This document shows positions 21,501-32,935 of a stretch of DNA of 64,000 bases, piece by piece. Made by a program: the position numbers and the translations under genes. Each line of letters opens with the position of its first letter. Positions within the stretch are counted from its first letter, which is position 1. The notes beneath the pieces were generated by a model. It was not told the origin of the DNA. It searched no databases and worked only from the letters and a program-made list of their open reading frames with translations. Location of the stretch: positions 62,001 to 126,000 of the forward strand of contig JAKTTT010000012.1 of the NCBI GenBank assembly GCA_030581615.1, written 5' to 3'. This stretch comes from Alloascoidea africana (Eukaryota > Ascomycota > Alloascoideomycetes > Alloascoideales > Alloascoideaceae).

Positions 21501-22300
21501 ACCTGTACACTTTGTGTTGGGAATATTAAATCAACAGACCGTTCATATAACATGTATCGAATCCGTGCAGCTATTGAAATAGGATCCATAGTATAGGTAG
21601 TAGAAGGCTTTAAAGAGGCTTTGTCATTTGCCTGTGAACTTGATGAAGGAGGAAGTTGTTTAGACTCTCCAAGATTGGGTCCAGCGGAGCCAGGACCATT
21701 CATACCAATCTCATTTGGTGTATGAGACTTTCCCGGGATAAGTGGAGCGTTGGATTCATTTTCTGGTAATTGAGCATCTGTAAAAGTTGGATTAGAGGAG
21801 ACCGGGGGAGTGATTCTTTTCCCCGAGTTTACATGTGCCTCTGTAGAAGTATCTGATGTAGATATCGACTTGGACGACCTTTCTGTATTGTCTTCACCTG
21901 TTGTTTTCCCCGTGGATTCCGATTTCTTTGGTGATTTGTTCGCATTCCCAGTTCCTTCCTCGTGTTCGGGTCCAGTTTCCATCGCGGTTTCGTCCTCGTT
22001 CTTATCTACAATTACTGAAAAATCACCATCGAGAAATCTTCGCCAGTTGTAAAGTCCATCATCTGCATCTTTTTCGTCTCCAGAAACGGGTTTCTCTAAA
22101 GAAGAACTGGAGGTGATTACTGGCGGATTCTTAATTTTGGAAATGTCGGTTTGAACACGCTCCAGGACTCGTTTAAATACTTCATGTTCGCCCAACAACA
22201 GGTAAGCACGCCACAGCTCGTTTTTTTCAATGTGGATGGCCAATTTATAAAGGGTGGCGTAATCACAGCGCGACCACACTTGGATTAATTTGTTGTCCAT
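18556..22300 (-). CDS. SPT7: SAGA complex subunit Spt7 (bromodomain, histone fold)
   Basis: Structural core of the SAGA coactivator. Two exons, 22300-20828 and 20766-18556, are joined across a 61-nt intron (GTAAGC, branch TGCTAATAC, TATAG) to give 1227 residues (1332 in S. cerevisiae). The intron falls just before the bromodomain: exon 1 ends NRSKW and exon 2 opens ASDEKIGQEELYEAAEKV, leading to APNYLQIIKHPMDL and MLIWKNCLTYNSDPNH. The N-terminal helix WSRCDYATLYKLAIHIEK, long acidic regions and a histone fold (ALKRSVSKLVMHTGFE, AINSLTEIAGDF) near residue 890 follow Spt7 order. The start MDNKLIQVW is the first ATG in frame; codons further upstream read into the promoter and lack an ATG. Confidence 0.95.
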
Positions 22301-22667
22301 GGCTAATGGTGTGGGGGGTTGGGATTTGGGGCCAATATGATGAGTGTGGTAAAAGACGGTGATGATGTTGTGTGGTGGTGAGTGGAGTTTTGCACCAAAG
22401 ACTTTTTTTTTGTGTGCAAGCAAACAGTGGAAACAGAAACAGAAACAGGAAACAGGGAGAGTAACCACACTGTAAAATATTACAAAATCAAGCCATATGG
22501 GAAAGAATTAAAAGAATAAATGCATTATACTACTCAAAGAAATAGTGAACTCTTACATATAGGGAGATATATATATATAACAAGGGCAGATAAAACCAAA
22601 TTTTTGTCGATCATATATGAGAGAGACCACACACTCCACGGGTGTTTCCACACTACTTGAAGATAAT
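22301..22667. other. Intergenic region UBC4 / SPT7
   Basis: Tandem gap of 367 bp with the UBC4 3' end (including a TATATATATA tract near 22566) and the SPT7 promoter. A short AAACAG tandem array lies at about 22430-22458. No other feature seen. Confidence 0.5.
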
Positions 22668-23464
<797 letters not shown>

Positions 23465-23547
23465 GGCTTGCTTTCTGTTGTGGAGTGGGAGGTGTGAGAG
23501 AGTCTGAAAGCGCGGAAGGCAAAGGAAAAAAAAGGGAGTGCGAGGGG

Positions 23548-23554
23548 TTACCCG
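23548..23554 (-). promoter_or_regulatory. Reb1-type site TTACCCG, UBC4 side
   Basis: 84 bp upstream of the UBC4 ATG. The flanking TTACCCGGACAC also occurs in the RPT5 promoter. Confidence 0.5.
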
Positions 23555-23594
23555 GACACAGCTAACCGCAGCCCAGACCCGGGGGTCCAGGGGC

Positions 23595-23601
23595 CGGGTA
23601 A
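23595..23601 (+). promoter_or_regulatory. Reb1-type site CGGGTAA, SRE1 side
   Basis: 186 bp upstream of the SRE1 ATG and 41 bp from the facing copy on the UBC4 side. Confidence 0.45.
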
Positions 23602-23786
23602 CACGCAACAGCGATCGTCTGGACAGCCTAGCCCGTTCCCAGATATACGCCGAACCTGCGCATCCCAGCGTAGCCCGCGTCCCGGGCGCTGATTGGCCAG
23701 ACGCGAATTCCGCAGGGTTTTGGACTTTTCTCTCCACCACGGCCCCATCCTCCAGCTCCAGCTCCAGCTTCAGCTTCACCACCACG

Positions 23787-24665
23787 ATGGAGTACTCCCT
23801 GCCCGAGTGCGACTCCTTTCTGTCCTCGCTGTCCTTCAACAACTACAACTACAACTTCACCGCAGACCTGGACAATGACCTCGACCTCGCCGCGCAAGAC
23901 CCCCAGATTTGGGTCTCGGACCCGCCGCCTCCTCCCTCCACTGATAGCGCAGAGTCCAACAGTTCCCTGTTCGGCATTGAGAAGATCATGAGCGAGTCTG
24001 ACGGCGTCCAGCCACACCTGCCGGCCGAGATCTACAACGACGACGACGACGGCGCCGACCAGCTCCGGCAGGACGACCACGACACGAGCCAGGCCGCTGG
24101 AGACGCCAACGGCCTCTCAGTCTGCTCTTCGGTCGAGAGCACCACGTCGCTGTCTCCGTCCACCCCTCCGTCCTCCAGAGCGTCTCCCCAGTCGATCGAC
24201 ACCCCCCATTCCGAGCACTCGATGCCTGACTATTCGACCGAGAACGACGAGCCCGAAACAAGGTCCCCCAACTCCATCTCAACAGCAACCTCGAAAAAAG
24301 TCAAGCCGAAGGTTGCAAACAACACCTCCAAAAACAAGGTCACCAAGCCGAAAAAGGAAAAAACTTCTCACAACATGATTGAGAAAAAATACAGGACAAA
24401 TATCAATGAAAAAATCATTGCTCTACGAGACTGTGTTCCCTCTTTGAGATGCCTTGTTGGCGGTGCTCAACCAGTGGACCTCGACGGACTCACCCCTGCC
24501 AGCAAGCTCAATAAAGCAACCGTCCTGACAAAGGCTCAAGAGTACATTTACCACCTCCAAAGGCGGAATGAGATGCTGCTTCGTGAAAACGAAGAGCTGA
24601 GAAAGGCCCAGATCGCACGCCAGCAACACGGATCGCAAGGGATGATCAACTTGGAGCCACCTCAA

Positions 24666-24700
<35 letters not shown>

Positions 24701-26714
24701 ACAACGACAGCACCAGCAAACGGGCTACTCCCTCCATCACCAACACCATACCCAACATCAGCAGCACTCGGTGCACATGGACGAAATGGGCGGGCCTATG
24801 TCGACAATCGTGCCGCCTGGGCCTCCCCAGCACCAGTATCCGCCTCCTCAGCAATACCCCAATATGCCCCCTATGGACATGAACATGCAACAATACCAGG
24901 CCCACCAGGACCCCTATCAGATGAACCCGCAAATGAATGTGAACATGGGCATGGGCATGCCCATTCCTCAGCAGCAGAGTCTACAGTCGAAGATCCTGAT
25001 GGCCTCCATGGCCGGAGCCATGGGCTGCGGCATGATGAACGAGTTTGGTGGCAACGACATGAGAGGAAGCCTAAGTGCTTTCCCAGTGATGGGACTCATG
25101 AACTTGCAAACTCTGGGCTCCGCAAGGGTCTTGTTCACCATGTTCCGGTTGACCCTCATGTTTGGGGCTTTCCTCTACTTGTTCTCGCCTTCTTTCTTCA
25201 GCTCTGCGCCGGTTACAGATGCTAAAAAGGCTATGAACACACAAGCTGGTTTGAAGACTTTTAAAAACCAAAACTTGGTCGATCGTGCAAGAGAACTATG
25301 GACTGTTAACACGCAGAATTTGACCATTCCAACAAACGGACTGTTTGACGTTGTTGGCCACTTTATAGAAGTGCTGGTGAAGATTGGCGTCTCCACAGTC
25401 CTCAAATTGTACTCCAACAAACAAGACTTTGATACATCATCTTCATCATATGTTCATTCATGGCAAATGGCTATTGACTCCCAACTCTGTGGAGGTGACA
25501 AACTGGTAAACAGTTCCCGGCTCCTGTGCTCATTTCTCATTGGCCTGACGCTACCGGCTACGCCCACTGGCTATATTTCACAGGCGATGTTGATTAATAT
25601 GCTACTAATGCCATACAGTTTTTTGGACCATTTGAATCACTTTTTAATTAAATGGTACTGGACCAAGGCCAAAGAAATGGTTGCTACTGCCAAGCCAAAC
25701 GATTTGCCGCCTCACTTGCTGAATTTGATAAACTATGGTGAAGAGTCGTTGGTTATTGGTGAACTCAACGATCAGCTTTACGATTTGATTTGGAACATTA
25801 ATCTACCACAGGATAGTGAAACTCGATCTGACCAGACAATTAAAGAAAATGGCTCGGATGAAGGTTACAAATCCATTCATACGGATGGAACGGTTAATTC
25901 GGCACTCGACGTTCTGGCAATTCTCTATTCTTCATTTTTGCTACGCGAAGCGCTAGGAGACTACATTGCTACGTTTTCTCAGCAACCCAAGAGTAACGAA
26001 ATTGTTGACGACTCAAAGTTGCAACTCAGTTTCAAGTTGGCACCTCTGAATTCTGTACAACTACGAAGATGTACCGTGGCAGAGGCCTTGATTAAAGGCT
26101 TTGAAAAACCCGAATATTTTGGGAAAGCCATTGAGATGATCAAACAGGAAATCAAGAGCTTGAATTCGTTCAACGTTGACACACCCAGCTTTGACGAAGA
26201 TGAGGATGATTCGGAGTTTGACTCTGATCTCGAAGATTCGGTAGATGGCGGCGGCGTCGATCAGCAGAAACAGAAGCAGTTGTATGCGCCCCTTGAAATT
26301 CAAGTTGCTTTGAGAAGTTGCTTTGCATTGTATTTTTTGACAAAAGGTGCTCAAGCAGAAAGCATCCATTTCTTTAAACAGCTGGTGAATGTAGATCCTT
26401 CCTCGATTGACATTTTGGGCTTTGCTTCTATTTATTTGACATTGGATACGATTGCGGAGAATGTTATCAAGCCAACCGATATTCAATTCGCCAAGAGTAT
26501 GCCTCAACTGGAGCAAATTACAGGGTTATGTCGGATATGGATCGGTAGTACCAATAACAACAACAACAATCCTGATAAACAGACAGGTGTTGAATCCGAT
26601 TATGATGACGATGTTATCAGTCTGGAATCGAGAATCGAAATTGTGGACAGATTGGTTGTTCTCGGTCGACGTTTGGGTGGGATTGAAGATGATGAAGGAT
26701 ATGATTCTCTGTAA
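23787..26714 (+). CDS. SRE1: Sterol regulatory element-binding protein, membrane-anchored bHLH factor
   Basis: ER-membrane precursor of a bHLH transcription factor that in fungi answers low sterol or oxygen. It has 975 residues in one exon. The bHLH-zipper lies at about 195-275 (HNMIEKKYRTNINEKI...SKLNKATVLTKAQEYI). The tyrosine in KKYRTN, where most bHLH proteins have arginine, is the SREBP hallmark. A run of 14 glutamines starts at residue 293 and a Gln/Met/Pro-rich stretch follows. Two membrane spans are at about 445-467 and 578-612, with an unusually long loop of roughly 110 residues between them. The helical C-terminus fits the fungal SREBP regulatory domain and contains an acidic patch. 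The start is the first ATG (MEYSLPECDSFL). Loss of the membrane half, as in derived-yeast relatives, is not seen here. Confidence 0.88.
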
Positions 26715-27617
26715 TGGTCTATTCTTCATTCTCTCAAAAATAATTATCTTGATCTACAAAAAAAATGTCAGGTTGAAATCTCTTTTATTGGTAGAGTGAA
26801 GGGACTTGCACATTTTTAATTCTTTTGGTTCTCTTTAGTTGTGCTTTTACTAGTTAATCTTATTTCACTTGCTTTGCGTCGTTTTATTTACTTGTTACAA
26901 CTTTTTTCAACACTCTTTCTTTTGCTTTTTACGTGGATATTTTTTTCATTTTTTTTTTTCAAATAATTGTTTTTTTTGATTTGGCTTGGATTTTTTAACC
27001 TCTATTTCTGTCCAGTTATAACATATCCCATCTTTTTGTTAATTTCTTTCTTTCTTCTTTCTTTTCTTGATTCTAATTCTTTCTATAACATTTTTTAAAC
27101 TCATCCAACTTATCCAAGTGATTGATTGACTGATTGATAAGCAGTACTTGTTTTTTTTTTCTTAACCCTGCTACAGGGCAGAAGTAGTATGTATATTTTA
27201 TAGTAAGGGCCTTGTATTCAGTAATCTCAAATTTTGTAGATTTGTGATCATAAAACGGGTCCCACCCAACATCACAATTGATGTTATCGAGTTTGCAAAA
27301 TAGAGTGTATTCGGATAAGGATCGCTCAAATATACCCCTAAAACATCAAAGATCTGTTTTTGTAAATTGCAACGCCTTTCAAAACTACGGAAATAATGGG
27401 GGAAAGACAAGTAACGATGATCAGATAATGGCTTAAGATTTTCTATTTTATGAATCACCTTAAATTCACCTATCTAACCGCCTACGCCCAAATCTCAATC
27501 TCCAATCTCAAAACCCGTTCAAACACACAAAAGGAAACAAAGCCTGTAACTATTTGGAAATTCTAGAATTCGCTTTAAGCGCCCGATTGTAGGATTTTTT
27601 ACACAAATACAAAGTGC

Positions 27618-27624
27618 AGGGTAA
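27618..27624 (+). promoter_or_regulatory. Reb1-like AGGGTAA in the MAK21 promoter
   Basis: One-base variant of the Reb1 word (TTACCCT, allowed by the TTACCCK consensus), 151 bp upstream of the MAK21 start. Confidence 0.35.
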
Positions 27625-27631
27625 CACCCAA

Positions 27632-27639
27632 ATCACATG
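27632..27639 (+). promoter_or_regulatory. RTCACATG (Cbf1-type) site in the MAK21 promoter
   Basis: ATCACATG lies 137 bp upstream of the start, 8 bp after the Reb1-like word. A GATGAG word follows at 27644-27649. Confidence 0.35.
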
Positions 27640-27768
27640 ACCAGATGAGAGAGAAAAAAGATTTCTGAAATATTGTGGGTGCTTTTTGAGAAAATGATAA
27701 ATTCTTCACTTTTACACCACTGTTAATATATACATTAAGCCTATAATCTTTGGATCTATCTGAACACT

Positions 27769-30700
27769 ATGAGTTCAGGCGATTCTATTCAGTCAATTAA
27801 CTTTGACTCGTTATCTTCAAAGATCAACGATAAGCTTAAACAAGAGACTTTTACGAAGACTACTACGACTTCGAAACAGAAGAAGAATGAGTCCAAGCCT
27901 AAGAAAGAGAAGGGTAATAATAAAAAGCAAAAACAAGCTAAGGAAAAACAAAACCCATCCAAGGGGAAACATGTTAAAGAGGATAAAAACGAGAAGCATA
28001 ATGATGTGATAGAAAAAGAGAAAAAACGCAAGCATGATAAAAAAAGGAAAAATGAAAAACCATCATTATCAACAACAAAAGAGGATAAATCCAACGTTGG
28101 GAAAGATAATGATAAAGATTCGATTTTATTAAGAGAAGCGCTTGCCTTGGGTGCAACTAAAGAAGACGTGGCGTTAGTTGAAGAATTTGAATCTGATGAT
28201 GAACAAGAAGTTCAGGATTTGGGTGATAAAGGATCCAATAAAGATTCAAAGAAATTGGCTGCTGATGTTTCCAAGTTTATGAAAGATATTGGACTTGAAA
28301 ACAATAGTGGGTTTGTGATAGACGATGATGATGATGAGGAGGAACCAGAGGAGGAAGAAGAAGAATCACAGCCGGACCTAGAAATCAAACAAGAACCGAA
28401 AACTGGGAAAAAGAAGGTGGAATCAAAGACGGATGAGAAAACCAGTGCTGCTGCTACACAAGATGATCTAAGTTTAACAAGATCTGGGAAGAACAACTAT
28501 TCTAAACTGGTTGTATCACCAAGAAGTGATTGGTACAGTACCAAAGTTTCAACTCCACAAGATTTGGGGACTAAAGACTCCATAATGAAGATGAATCAAT
28601 ATGAAATTGAAAAACTGCACAACAGAGGTCAACAATTATTGGAACAAGAAAACCAAAGATTCCAAGAAGAGTTTAACAAATCAACATCACAAAAACGATT
28701 CTTGGGACAGATTTTAACAGCTGGTACATTAAACGATAAAATCTCAGCTTTGACTTTGTTGGTCCAGGAATCTCCATTACATAACATCAAAGCACTGGAT
28801 TCATTACTATCAATTACGAAAAAAAAATCAAGAACAACAATGCTTCAAGGCTCAAATGCACTTAAAGATTTGTTTGTTGCAGGAGGTATATTACCCGATC
28901 GCAAGCTGAGATGGTTTAAAGATCAACCTACTTTACATCTTGATTCGGTTCAAAATGACAATGTACAATTGGTTCTTTGGACATTTGAAGATTATTTGAA
29001 GAAATTTTATTTTTCCTTTTTGGAGATTTTGGAACGACTTGGGCATGATCCAATAGCACATGTTCGTATCACTGTCAGTACACATGTTTTCGATCTACTT
29101 TCTGCGAAACCAGAACAGGAGGTTAATCTTTTAAGATTGGGGATCAACAAGTTGGGAGATATAGAGGCAAAAGTGGGGTCTAAAGTCTCATTTCTTTTGT
29201 TAAAGTTGGAACAAGCACATCCAGCGATGAAAAAAGTCATTGCAACACATATTATTGATTTTATGTTTAGAAGTGGTGTTGATTATCACAGTCGATATTT
29301 TGCAGTGATAACTTTAAACCAAACGATTTTGACGAGAAAGGATACAGATTTGGCGAATAGTTTGGTGAATGCCTATTTTACATTGTTTGAAAAAGTTTTA
29401 CGAGAAATTGATGCTTCTAAAACAGTTGAACCGAGTGAAATGAAAAAGAAAACATCATCTGGTGGTGGGAAAAAAAATCGATGGGCTAAAAAACAGGCTG
29501 AAAAGGCAAAATCTGGACCTAAAGATCCAGTAATTGCAAAAGAAGAACGGGAAACCAAGTTGATTTCAGCATTGCTTTCAGGACTTAATCGTGCTTTCCC
29601 ATTTGCGGATTTAAACCCTTCGGATTTCAAAGATAAGATCGATACACTTTATCGAATAACACATAGTAGCAATTTGAATACTTCAATTCAAGCGCTTAAT
29701 TTTTTGTTCAATTTGACTTTACAAGATGTTGGTTTAAGTGATCGTTTTTATCGCACTTTATATGAAAGTTTATTGGATTCAAGATTGGAAAACAGTTCGA
29801 AATTGGCGATCTATTTGAATCTTGTGTTTAAAGCGTTGAAACAGGATCTGGATGTAAATCGAGTTTTGGCATTTGTCAAGAGAATTGTTCAGATTGCATC
29901 ATCATGGTTAAATATCGGTGGTGTTACGGGCTTACTCTATTTATTGTATGAGCTTGCGAAAGATATTGGTGAGGTTAGAAAGTTACTTGGTGCTAAAACT
30001 ACCATACCTTTACAAGACGAGGATGAGGATGATAGCGAAGAGGAAAATTTTAAGGACATTGATGATGAGGAGGAGGATGTGAAATTGTCCATCGTTACGA
30101 CTACAAAGATGATCAAGAATCAAAAGCAAACAGAGAAAAAAGATGGTAGGAATGAGTACGATGGTCGGAAACGAGATCCCAAGTTTGCAAATGCGGAGAA
30201 AAGCTCACTTTGGGAACTGTGTAATCTATTTGATCATTTCCATCCCACGGTTCAACACTATGCGATTTTGGTCAAGGAACTATGTGAACAAGGAGATGAG
30301 AACAACCAAACAGGAAAAGAGGGAGATGAAGACAAGGTTATGGCGAAACCCGATTTGAGCCTTTACACGCTTTCACATTTTTTGGACCGGTTTGTTTACA
30401 AGAACCCCAAGGTGAAGCAGACAGCACGTGGCATCTCAATTATGCAACCATTGTCAGGTACGCCTGTTTTAAATGGCGGTCTGGGGTTGATTGCTTCAAA
30501 AGGACTTGGCTCTGCTGTTGGTTCCGAAAGGCCAGTTAATCTGCAGGATTGGGATCAGATCCAAGCGGCTGGTAGTGTGAGGGACGAGGAAAAGTTTTTT
30601 TATCAGTATTTTACAAACAAGAAATCTGCGACCAAATCGGGCGGTGATGGGAAGGCAAAGGTTAAAGGTGAGGATGGGGATGAGGATGAGGGTAGTGAGC

Positions 30701-31389
30701 TTGATGAGGATGAGGTATGGGAAGCGTTGGTCAAAAGCGCGCCAGATATTGAAGGAGAGGATATTGATGATGATGAGTTTGATGATGAAAGCTTTTTTGA
30801 TGCGGATGATTTTAAGGATCTTGACAGCGATCTTGAGGAAAGTGAGGCGGAAGAGGAAGAGGAAGCAGAGATAGAAGGCATAGATGCAGAAAGTGATGAC
30901 ATGGAGTCTGAATCGGATGCAGAGATAGAGGCAAAGGCAAAGGCAAAGGCAAAGGCAAAGGCAGACGCCGCAACTATTGAGGAGGATAGTGCATCTGATG
31001 AGGAGGATGCAAGCGATGAGAGCATTAAGGATTTGTTGGGAGATAGCGCGGATGAGCTAAGTGATGGTTCGGATGTGGAGCTTGATGTTATTTCAGATCT
31101 TGAGGGATCTGTATCTGGATTAGAATCGGAATCGGATTCAGAGACTGGGTTTGAGGTGGCGAAAAAAGCCAAGAATACACGCAAAAGGGCAAGAGATTTC
31201 TTTGATGATGAGGCTGAAGAGTCTGAAGGTGAGGAGGAGGAGGAGGAGCCGATTAAGAGAAAGAGTCAGGATAAAAAATCCAAGAAATCGAGGTCAAAGA
31301 AACAGAAACTTAAAGATTTGCCAGTATTTGCATCTGCAGAAGATTATGCCAAATATCTTGGAGATTCAGAGGATGAAGATTATAGCTAG
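27769..31389 (+). CDS. MAK21: 60S ribosome biogenesis factor Mak21/Noc1
   Basis: Nucleolar protein that with Noc2 escorts early pre-60S particles. A single 1206-residue exon (1025 in S. cerevisiae); the extra length is mainly low-complexity charged sequence. The order is a lysine-rich N-terminus, an acidic patch near residue 185, the helical body (HNIKALDSLLSI, DVNRVLAFVKRIVQIAS), the CBF/Mak21 domain (LISALLSGLNRAFPFADL near 600, SLWELCNLFDHFHPTVQHY near 810), and a long Asp/Glu/Ser tail with basic patches, ending GDSEDEDYS. Five tandem GCAAAG units encode (Ala-Lys)5 near residue 1055. Its promoter words are shared with UTP11 and ERB1. Confidence 0.95.
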   Translation: MSSGDSIQSINFDSLSSKINDKLKQETFTKTTTTSKQKKNESKPKKEKGNNKKQKQAKEKQNPSKGKHVKEDKNEKHNDVIEKEKKRKHDKKRKNEKPSLSTTKEDKSNVGKDNDKDSILLREALALGATKEDVALVEEFESDDEQEVQDLGDKGSNKDSKKLAADVSKFMKDIGLENNSGFVIDDDDDEEEPEEEEEESQPDLEIKQEPKTGKKKVESKTDEKTSAAATQDDLSLTRSGKNNYSKLVVSPRSDWYSTKVSTPQDLGTKDSIMKMNQYEIEKLHNRGQQLLEQENQRFQEEFNKSTSQKRFLGQILTAGTLNDKISALTLLVQESPLHNIKALDSLLSITKKKSRTTMLQGSNALKDLFVAGGILPDRKLRWFKDQPTLHLDSVQNDNVQLVLWTFEDYLKKFYFSFLEILERLGHDPIAHVRITVSTHVFDLLSAKPEQEVNLLRLGINKLGDIEAKVGSKVSFLLLKLEQAHPAMKKVIATHIIDFMFRSGVDYHSRYFAVITLNQTILTRKDTDLANSLVNAYFTLFEKVLREIDASKTVEPSEMKKKTSSGGGKKNRWAKKQAEKAKSGPKDPVIAKEERETKLISALLSGLNRAFPFADLNPSDFKDKIDTLYRITHSSNLNTSIQALNFLFNLTLQDVGLSDRFYRTLYESLLDSRLENSSKLAIYLNLVFKALKQDLDVNRVLAFVKRIVQIASSWLNIGGVTGLLYLLYELAKDIGEVRKLLGAKTTIPLQDEDEDDSEEENFKDIDDEEEDVKLSIVTTTKMIKNQKQTEKKDGRNEYDGRKRDPKFANAEKSSLWELCNLFDHFHPTVQHYAILVKELCEQGDENNQTGKEGDEDKVMAKPDLSLYTLSHFLDRFVYKNPKVKQTARGISIMQPLSGTPVLNGGLGLIASKGLGSAVGSERPVNLQDWDQIQAAGSVRDEEKFFYQYFTNKKSATKSGGDGKAKVKGEDGDEDEGSELDEDEVWEALVKSAPDIEGEDIDDDEFDDESFFDADDFKDLDSDLEESEAEEEEEAEIEGIDAESDDMESESDAEIEAKAKAKAKAKADAATIEEDSASDEEDASDESIKDLLGDSADELSDGSDVELDVISDLEGSVSGLESESDSETGFEVAKKAKNTRKRARDFFDDEAEESEGEEEEEEPIKRKSQDKKSKKSRSKKQKLKDLPVFASAEDYAKYLGDSEDEDYS
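30931..30960 (+). repeat. Hexanucleotide repeat (GCAAAG)5 in MAK21
   Basis: Five perfect copies of GCAAAG keep the frame and encode alternating Ala-Lys inside the acidic tail. Likely length-variable between strains (inference). Confidence 0.85.
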
Positions 31390-31680
31390 CATTTTTTGCC
31401 CCTTCTTTCTTTCGTGATCTGTTCGATATAGATTTGTACAAGTAGTTAAGTTTAACTGAACAACCCATTTTTCATTTTTCATTTTTGAGTATTTTTATGT
31501 TTTTTTTGCTCATTTTTACACTTTATAGTTTTTGCAAGTCTATCAAGATCAGGAGAAAATATAAAAACGTTTTATAGGAGGGCATAGTTATATAAGCTCA
31601 AGGTTTCCGAGAGGGATATTCTACAGGGTTTTGTTTTTTGTTTTCTATAATTTACCCACCACAATTTAAGGGTTGTGCCT

Positions 31681-31710
31681 GGGGCTGGGATTATTCTATT
31701 TCCCAGCCCC
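31681..31710. repeat. Perfect inverted repeat, 10-bp arms, 10-nt loop
   Basis: GGGGCTGGGA, ten bases of AT-rich loop, then TCCCAGCCCC. It is strong enough to form an RNA hairpin or DNA cruciform. It lies 292 bp past the MAK21 stop. Purpose unknown. Confidence 0.9.
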
Positions 31711-32412
31711 CCGAAATAATAAAAGTTTAGATATTTCTGGGGTTTCTATTATATAAGCTGGGGAGTTTGAGCATGAAACGGGTTTAGAGGAGAGACAAGG
31801 AGGGGGTGATTCCGTTTTCAGAGAGTACAGAGGAGAAGAAGGGGGGGTCAGAACAGGAGATAATTAGGATGTCTATGTCGATTGTCTTGTATGGTTATAT
31901 ATACCTAGCGTTGTTTCTAAGTTTTGGGCGAGTCAAGTAGTGGATGGTGGTGGTACCCGTTTCAGTTTAAGAGAGGGAGCCAAAAAGGCATATAAATAAT
32001 ACTTGTAGGAGGAGGATGAAACTGGGGATGGATGGTCAGACCAATGGCTTGTGCTGAAACGCTTTGTTTTGGATTTCGGAAGAAGAGGATTTGGGTAGGG
32101 ATGATCCCTCGTTCTCTCGGATTAATGAGCGAAGAGCAGAGAGGAGCAGAGAGAGATAACCAGAACAAGAGCACAATGGGGTAGTAGAATAGAAACTAGC
32201 GTTTGTTTCTCAATTTATTTTTATCTATGAGTGTTTTCAGTTTAGCACTAGGCGAATAAAGATAAATGAGGAAGCTGGTGAGGATCTGGAGGATCCGAAT
32301 TAAACGCCTTGAAAACTAACTATGGCTCTGTTAAACCGCCCCAAGGCTGACTTGGCGGATGCAGCCCGCGACGGCCCGTGAGGACGTCTGAGCAGCCCTG
32401 GAGGCCTCGCCC

Positions 32413-32456
32413 GTGCCCGCAAGCTGCCCGCAAGCTGCCCGCAAGCTGTCCGCGAG
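32413..32456. repeat. 11-bp minisatellite, 4 copies
   Basis: Unit CTGCCCGCAAG with four consecutive copies: the second and third are identical, the first differs by one base and the last by two. Confidence 0.85.
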
Positions 32457-32655
32457 CTGCTGCCCGAGGCTCTCTTCGTGGAGCTCTTGGGCTCTTCTTG
32501 GAGCTCGTGGAGCTGGAGTGGAGGGCTCTGGTCAGGACCCGACCGGGTCTGGAACCGGGACCTGGCAGCGTGGACCGCACCCGCCCGCCCTCGCCACACG
32601 CCATGGCCTCTCCTTCCCGGGAGGCACGCCCCATTGGCCGCGGGCAACCCACGGG

Positions 32656-32683
32656 CAGTGGCCAGCGAGCAGTGGCCAGCGAG
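32656..32683. repeat. 14-bp direct repeat, 2 copies
   Basis: CAGTGGCCAGCGAG twice in tandem, followed by a partial third copy. Confidence 0.85.
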
Positions 32684-32695
32684 CAGTTAGCAGCA

Positions 32696-32723
32696 GGCAG
32701 CGGCCTGGTGGCAGCGGCCTGGG
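32696..32723. repeat. 14-bp direct repeat, 2 copies
   Basis: GGCAGCGGCCTGGT followed at once by the same unit with one final-base change. Confidence 0.85.
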
Positions 32724-32913
32724 CGCCTTGCCGGGAGCAGCCAGGCAGAGCGTGGAGGAGAGGCCGTGGCCGGGTCCCGGGCAGCGGGTCCCAGGGCGGT
32801 TGTGTGCGGGTGCGGGACCCGTCCGGACCGACGCCTGAGCTGGTTTTGCCGGGCTCGCTTTGGCTTGGGATTGACCTCTGGCTGTTTTATTTCGCTCGTC
32901 TCCTTCTTTCCTT

Positions 32914-32935
32914 CTCTCTCTCTCTCTCTCTCTCT
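32914..32935. repeat. (CT)11 microsatellite
   Basis: Eleven CT units in the pyrimidine-rich leader region about 230 bp upstream of the TEC1 ATG. Confidence 0.9.

Larger units (their letters stand above)
23465..23786. other. Divergent promoter UBC4 / SRE1
   Basis: A 322-bp, G+C-rich bidirectional promoter carrying two Reb1-type words in opposite orientation, each on the side of the gene it would serve. The frame upstream of SRE1 is open but has no ATG. Confidence 0.6.
26715..27768. other. Intergenic region SRE1 / MAK21
   Basis: The left half is very T-rich (SRE1 3' region); the right part is the MAK21 promoter with an AGGGTAA word, ATCACATGA and GATGAG within 151 bp of the start. A minus-strand open frame at 27198-27458 begins at GTG and is not called. 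Confidence 0.5.

Noticed and set aside
27198-27458. 86-codon minus-strand frame between SRE1 and MAK21
   Set aside because: Begins at GTG, has no good upstream exon, and no family resemblance; could be a spliced small gene but I cannot support it.
30603-31184. Long minus-strand open frame rich in Ser opposite the MAK21 tail
   Set aside because: It is the antisense image of the Asp/Glu/Ser repeat region of MAK21; stop codons are rare there by composition.
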